Source: DATKEJ01 sp963768715
GTDB taxonomy: Bacteria; Bacteroidota; Rhodothermia; Rhodothermales; DATKEJ01
Length of the DNA stretch: 64,000 bases
Reading direction: 5' to 3'
Assembly (NCBI GenBank): GCA_963768715.1
Contig: CAVYJC010000003.1
Span: forward strand, 434,001 to 498,000
Below, piece after piece: positions 60,876 through 64,000 of the stretch (positions are counted from its first letter, which is position 1; every line of letters starts with the position of its first letter). Under the pieces are notes generated by a model. The model saw only the letters and a program-made list of their open reading frames with translations, searched no databases and had not been told where the DNA came from. The position numbers and the translations under genes were made by a program.

Positions 60876-61061
60876 ATGGACAAGCTCATTCTCACAATCC
60901 TGATGTGGCTGTTCTTTCTCGGCGGCCTGTTCGGCTTCGTCGCCGGTCTTATTGCCTTTCTCACGGGCGGGACGCCTGCCGAATACGGCGTAATGGGAAT
61001 CGGCGGAGGATTCTGGCTGCTCTCGGCTGCGATTACCATCTACATCCGCGGCAAGGTCTAG
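60876..61061 (+). CDS. Small two-helix membrane protein (61 aa)
   Basis: 61 residues from ATG 60876, preceded by GAGGAT about 8 bp upstream. Two hydrophobic helices, LILTILMWLFFLGGLFGFVA and GIGGGFWLLSAAITIYI, are separated by FLTGGTPAEYGVM. No family recognised. The size, composition and ribosome-binding site support a real gene. A 242-bp gap with nothing I recognise follows, to the nosY stop. Confidence 0.6.
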   Translation: MDKLILTILMWLFFLGGLFGFVAGLIAFLTGGTPAEYGVMGIGGGFWLLSAAITIYIRGKV

Positions 61062-61303
61062 CGGCCCAATCGGACCGAAGGCACTGGTCGAGACGGGCGA
61101 CCTTCACTTACGGTAGGTCGTTCTCCTCACACGAAAGCACGATCACAAATCCGGGCAAGACGCCCGGCTTCGGAACGTGAATGGCGGAAGACTGGTCCAG
61201 GTGCGCGCGACCGAACCCGACGAGCCGCTCCGACCGCCGCCCCCCACAATGCGAGATTCTTGCTCAACGTACTGTACTGGCTGGTCCGTTGAACGAGTCC
61301 TCT

Positions 61304-62095
61304 TCAGAAGTCACGCCGCTCAAACAACCGTCGCGCAAGCAGCGTCGGTACAGCCATCCAGAAGACAAGAGCGCCGGCTGACAACACGAAACCGGTCACC
61401 GAACCGAAGAAGCGCGTGAACACGGCCCCGGTGTAACCCATCATGGCGGCCGCGTCGAAGACCTGCAGCAGCAGCAGTCGGGCCAGATCAACCGGGTTCG
61501 CCAGCATCACGCCCAGGAGCGCCTTGTCGATCGGGAACTGGTCGAACATGGCGACACCGAGCAGTACGGCTCCGTCATAGAGAACCGCGTAAGCCAACCA
61601 GAGCAGCAGCGCCACGCCGATTCCACGAACCTTATCGGTATAGCGAAGGGAAAGGGCGAAAGCGGTACCCAGGCCCGTGATCATCAAAACCGAGCCCAAT
61701 GCGAGCAGGCTCGCCAAACGTGCGCCCTGAACCGGGGTGAGCCCTCCGTGCCAGGCAAACGGAAGAAATACGCCCAGCGCAAACGTGGCCACTAGCGGCG
61801 TCACGACGCCCAGCACCAATCCGGAAAAAAGGTCGCGCCGGCGCACTGGCTGCGTCATCATCAACTCGATGAATTCGCGTGAGTTGTACTGGTGGATGAT
61901 GCCGAACACGAGGCTGATCAGCGGGACCAGCAGGAGCACCACGTTGATGAGGCTGACCAAGGCCTTGTCCGAGAAACCGGAGGCGAGCAGAAGACCCTCC
62001 GTGAGCACGAGGTAGAGCAGCCCGTGAGCAAGCATCCAGCGGCTCCGGAACCCGTCCGCCAGCTCGAATCGAAAGACTGATTGGATGGTGCTCAT
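61304..62095 (-). CDS. nosY: NosY-like ABC permease for nitrous-oxide reductase maturation
   Basis: 263 residues, six TM segments. The N-terminus is FRFELADGFRSRWMLAHGLL; REFIELMMTQPVRRRDLFSG is the characteristic cytoplasmic segment after TM2, and LLARRLFERRDF the end. With NosF (ATPase) and NosD (periplasmic) it forms the complex that supports Cu assembly in N2O reductase. The start overlaps the nosF stop by ATGA (62092-62095). Confidence 0.9.
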   Translation of the reverse strand: MSTIQSVFRFELADGFRSRWMLAHGLLYLVLTEGLLLASGFSDKALVSLINVVLLLVPLISLVFGIIHQYNSREFIELMMTQPVRRRDLFSGLVLGVVTPLVATFALGVFLPFAWHGGLTPVQGARLASLLALGSVLMITGLGTAFALSLRYTDKVRGIGVALLLWLAYAVLYDGAVLLGVAMFDQFPIDKALLGVMLANPVDLARLLLLQVFDAAAMMGYTGAVFTRFFGSVTGFVLSAGALVFWMAVPTLLARRLFERRDF

Positions 62096-62847
62096 GCCGC
62101 CTCTCCGTCGAGTATGGATGCGATCGCCCGCTCTATGGTTTGCTCACCCGTTTCGCGTCGCAACCCTTCGAGCGGACCATCATAACGAATTCGACCGTCG
62201 AGCAGAAATACGATACGATCAGCCAGTTCCTCCAGATGAGCAACTACGTGACACGTCAGCACGACCGATGCCCCCGCATCGCGTGCCGACCGGATGTGAT
62301 CCTTGAGGGTCGTGGATGCGACAGGATCGAGACCGGCGGTGGGCTCATCCAGGATGTAAATCGGTGGGTTGAACATGAACGCCAACACGGCACTGATCTT
62401 CTGGCGCGTTCCGCCCGAGAGTGTGCGAAACGGTTTGTCCAGCTCGCCTTCCAGACGAAGCGTGCGTACCAGCGTCATATCGGGACGGCCCGCCTCCGGC
62501 CTCAACGACTGCACGAGCTCGATCATGTCGCGACCGGTCAGGTTGTCCGGGTATCGGGCATGTTGAGGCATGTATCCGAGTTGGCTGCGGTACTCGTGCG
62601 ATCCGATCACCGGTTGACCCGCAACGGTAATTTGCCCCTCATCCGGATGCACGAGTCCGAGGATGCACTTAATGAGGGTTGTCTTTCCGGCGCCGTTTGG
62701 ACCAACGACGGCCGTCGTTTGACCGGGTTTGAATCCGACGGTCAGGTCATTCAGCACGTTGAGCCTGCCGAAGGACTTGCTCAGTCGTTTCACTTCAATT
62801 GGATGGAGCACGTGCATCATCGCATTCCCGAATCGTGTTTGTGTCAT
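62092..62847 (-). CDS. nosF: NosF-like ABC ATPase
   Basis: 251 residues: Walker A GPNGAGKTT, Q-loop GYMPQHARYPDNLTG, signature LSGGTRQK, Walker B IYILDEPTAGLDP and switch His in LTCHVVAHLEELAD. It powers the NosDFY complex. The start overlaps the nosD end (62844-62847, ATGA). All catalytic residues are present. Confidence 0.93.
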   Translation of the reverse strand: MTQTRFGNAMMHVLHPIEVKRLSKSFGRLNVLNDLTVGFKPGQTTAVVGPNGAGKTTLIKCILGLVHPDEGQITVAGQPVIGSHEYRSQLGYMPQHARYPDNLTGRDMIELVQSLRPEAGRPDMTLVRTLRLEGELDKPFRTLSGGTRQKISAVLAFMFNPPIYILDEPTAGLDPVASTTLKDHIRSARDAGASVVLTCHVVAHLEELADRIVFLLDGRIRYDGPLEGLRRETGEQTIERAIASILDGEAA

Positions 62848-64000
62848 TGGAGCGCCTCCGCCCGCATAACGGGGTGCGCATCGACAAGATCAGTGGGCGT
62901 CAGGACCGGGATCAGCCTCTCCGCCGCATCCAGCAGGTCGATGAGAGGACTCCGGTACAGATACAAAATTGAATCGTGCTGTTCGGCCAGGACGGAAAAG
63001 AGGGAAACCGGGCGGTGGGCGACGTCGCCGAAACCATCGTGGTCGAGATCGTAGCCCTCGTACCGGTCCCAGTAGTTTCCTTCGAAGGAGCTGAACGATG
63101 ACCGGCTGTTGGTCGCCAGGTCGAGGGTATTCCCGACGAACAGGTTCTTGCTGAACACGTTGTCGGTGGCGCTCGCCATGAGCTTGATCGCCCATCCATT
63201 TTCGCGAAACTTGTTGCCTGAAAATCCCGTCCGGTCGACCGACTCGAGCAGGAGTCCAATCGAGTTGCCTTCGAAAGTGTTGTTTTCGACAGTTCCGTCC
63301 TTGATCTCCTTGAGAAGAAGGCCGTACGCGGAGGAGCCCCAAGCCTTCCGGAACGTATTGCCCCGCATGGTGATGTGCTTCCCGTACATGACGGCAACGC
63401 CGGCTCTGTTGGCGCTGAACAGGTTGTGCTCGTAGGAGCATCGATCGGAAAACATGAAGTGAAGTCCGTACCGGAGGTTGTCGATCGACTGGTTGCCGGA
63501 TACGAACGAGTCCTCGGTGAACTCCAGATAGATGCCGTCTCGGAAGCCTGATATCTGGTTGTCCGCGATGGTCAGCGACTTGCTGTACCACGAGTGAATC
63601 GCGTTGCCGCCACTGGTTTCCTTCTCCAGGTGAGCGGAAAGGCGGTTGCGGGAGACCTCACAGCGCTCGGCCCGTGCCAGGTAGATTCCGAAGAAGACGT
63701 CCGCAAACGTGTTGTCCGTAATCCTGCAATCGGCGGCGCCTGCGACGCGGATGGCCGCGCGGTCCTCCATGAACGTCTTGTCCACCTTTTCCAATGCGAA
63801 TCCGGATATGGTTACGCCGGCGGCGTTTATGTCGATGAGCTCGTGATCGCCCCGCCCCCGGATAATCGCGCCCGGCTCGCCGATCAGAACGACCGGTTTT
63901 TCGATGACGATGGTCGGCTCTGTGTACACACCGGCAGGCATGCGGATCGTGTCGCCAGGCTGTGCCGAGGCGATGCGCTCGGCGATCGAAGCGCCGTCAT
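62844..64000 (-). CDS. nosD: NosD-like periplasmic beta-helix protein (N-terminus beyond window)
   Basis: Partial at the right edge: the frame is open to 64000, including DGASIAERIASAQPGDTIRM ahead of an internal Met. Right-handed beta-helix (CASH/NosD) repeats are evident: RITDNTFADVFFGIYLARAE, LTIADNQISGFRDGIYLEFT, GVAVMYGKHITMRGNTFRKA. It ends ERLIPVLTPTDLVDAHPVMR. NosD delivers or handles Cu for NosZ in the periplasm. nosZ would be expected further right on the same strand. Presence implies the organism reduces N2O, consistent with clade II nos clusters in this phylum. Confidence 0.92.
   Translation of the reverse strand, partial: DGASIAERIASAQPGDTIRMPAGVYTEPTIVIEKPVVLIGEPGAIIRGRGDHELIDINAAGVTISGFALEKVDKTFMEDRAAIRVAGAADCRITDNTFADVFFGIYLARAERCEVSRNRLSAHLEKETSGGNAIHSWYSKSLTIADNQISGFRDGIYLEFTEDSFVSGNQSIDNLRYGLHFMFSDRCSYEHNLFSANRAGVAVMYGKHITMRGNTFRKAWGSSAYGLLLKEIKDGTVENNTFEGNSIGLLLESVDRTGFSGNKFRENGWAIKLMASATDNVFSKNLFVGNTLDLATNSRSSFSSFEGNYWDRYEGYDLDHDGFGDVAHRPVSLFSVLAEQHDSILYLYRSPLIDLLDAAERLIPVLTPTDLVDAHPVMRAEALQ

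Overview
The window is a gene-dense, G+C-rich bacterial segment, probably chromosomal. The most likely source is a Rhodothermota/Bacteroidota-type organism. The evidence is two large secreted proteins with C-terminal type IX secretion sorting domains (YPNPF motif), a Ser/Thr kinase with TPRs next to an ECF sigma factor, a PadR regulator plus FtsX/MacB-type permease with a prefix domain, a nos (N2O reductase maturation) cluster, and sparse use of Shine-Dalgarno sites. This assignment rests on gene content, not on a marker gene.

Layout. 1-7.4 kb: end of a class-III aminotransferase, a frame-broken lipoprotein gene, an NFACT/RqcH-like gene, a five-copy ~86-bp tandem repeat, uppP, an EcsC-family gene and a WYL regulator. 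7.5-18.6 kb: a complete type I-E CRISPR-Cas locus (cas3, cas8e, cse2, cas7e, cas5e, cas6e, cas1, cas2, then a 31-repeat array). A MntA/HepT (MNT-HEPN) toxin-antitoxin pair sits inside the operon between cas8e and cse2, joined to both by 4-bp ATGA overlaps. 18.8-20.6 kb: three small minus-strand membrane/lipoprotein genes and a vapBC pair. 20.8-30.6 kb: padR plus ABC permease, a His-rich barrel-like protein, der, nuoI, holA, and an ECF sigma/anti-sigma pair. 30.7-35 kb: secreted hydrolase and T9SS metalloprotease. 35.3-42.7 kb: a glycyl-radical-enzyme gene set (activase, radical enzyme, UroD-like methyltransferase) running directly into a sugar-type ABC importer without its ATPase. 43-50.3 kb: small FlgD-like protein, Kelch-SSS symporter fusion, methyltransferase, and a secreted protein of five internal repeats flanked by relics of S74-type tail proteins. 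50.7-58.3 kb: ECF sigma plus Ser/Thr kinase, Mo-hydroxylase (iorAB type), S74 chaperone-tipped secreted protein. 58.4-64 kb: MerR-B12 regulator, methyltransferase, GNAT, small membrane protein, and nosY-nosF-nosD (nosD runs off the right edge).

Two window-wide properties matter. First, many genes are split between frames, worst at 1.1-2.4 kb and 9.9-13.8 kb. Where the lost base can be inferred it usually lies in a homopolymer, so consensus error is at least as likely as real gene decay; a few in-frame stops caused by substitution do not fit that explanation. Second, many intergenic gaps carry tandem arrays of ~7-bp words with a locus-specific core (for example gatcatc, gcaaaca, ggacccc, caaactt), and several arrays end directly at a start codon. 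This looks like a heptanucleotide repeat class resembling the STRRs of cyanobacteria.

The strongest candidates for an undescribed system are the toxin-antitoxin pair wired into the I-E operon, the heptad repeat family, and the glycyl-radical/UroD/ABC catabolic cluster, whose radical enzyme has an atypical GCHWC active-site segment.
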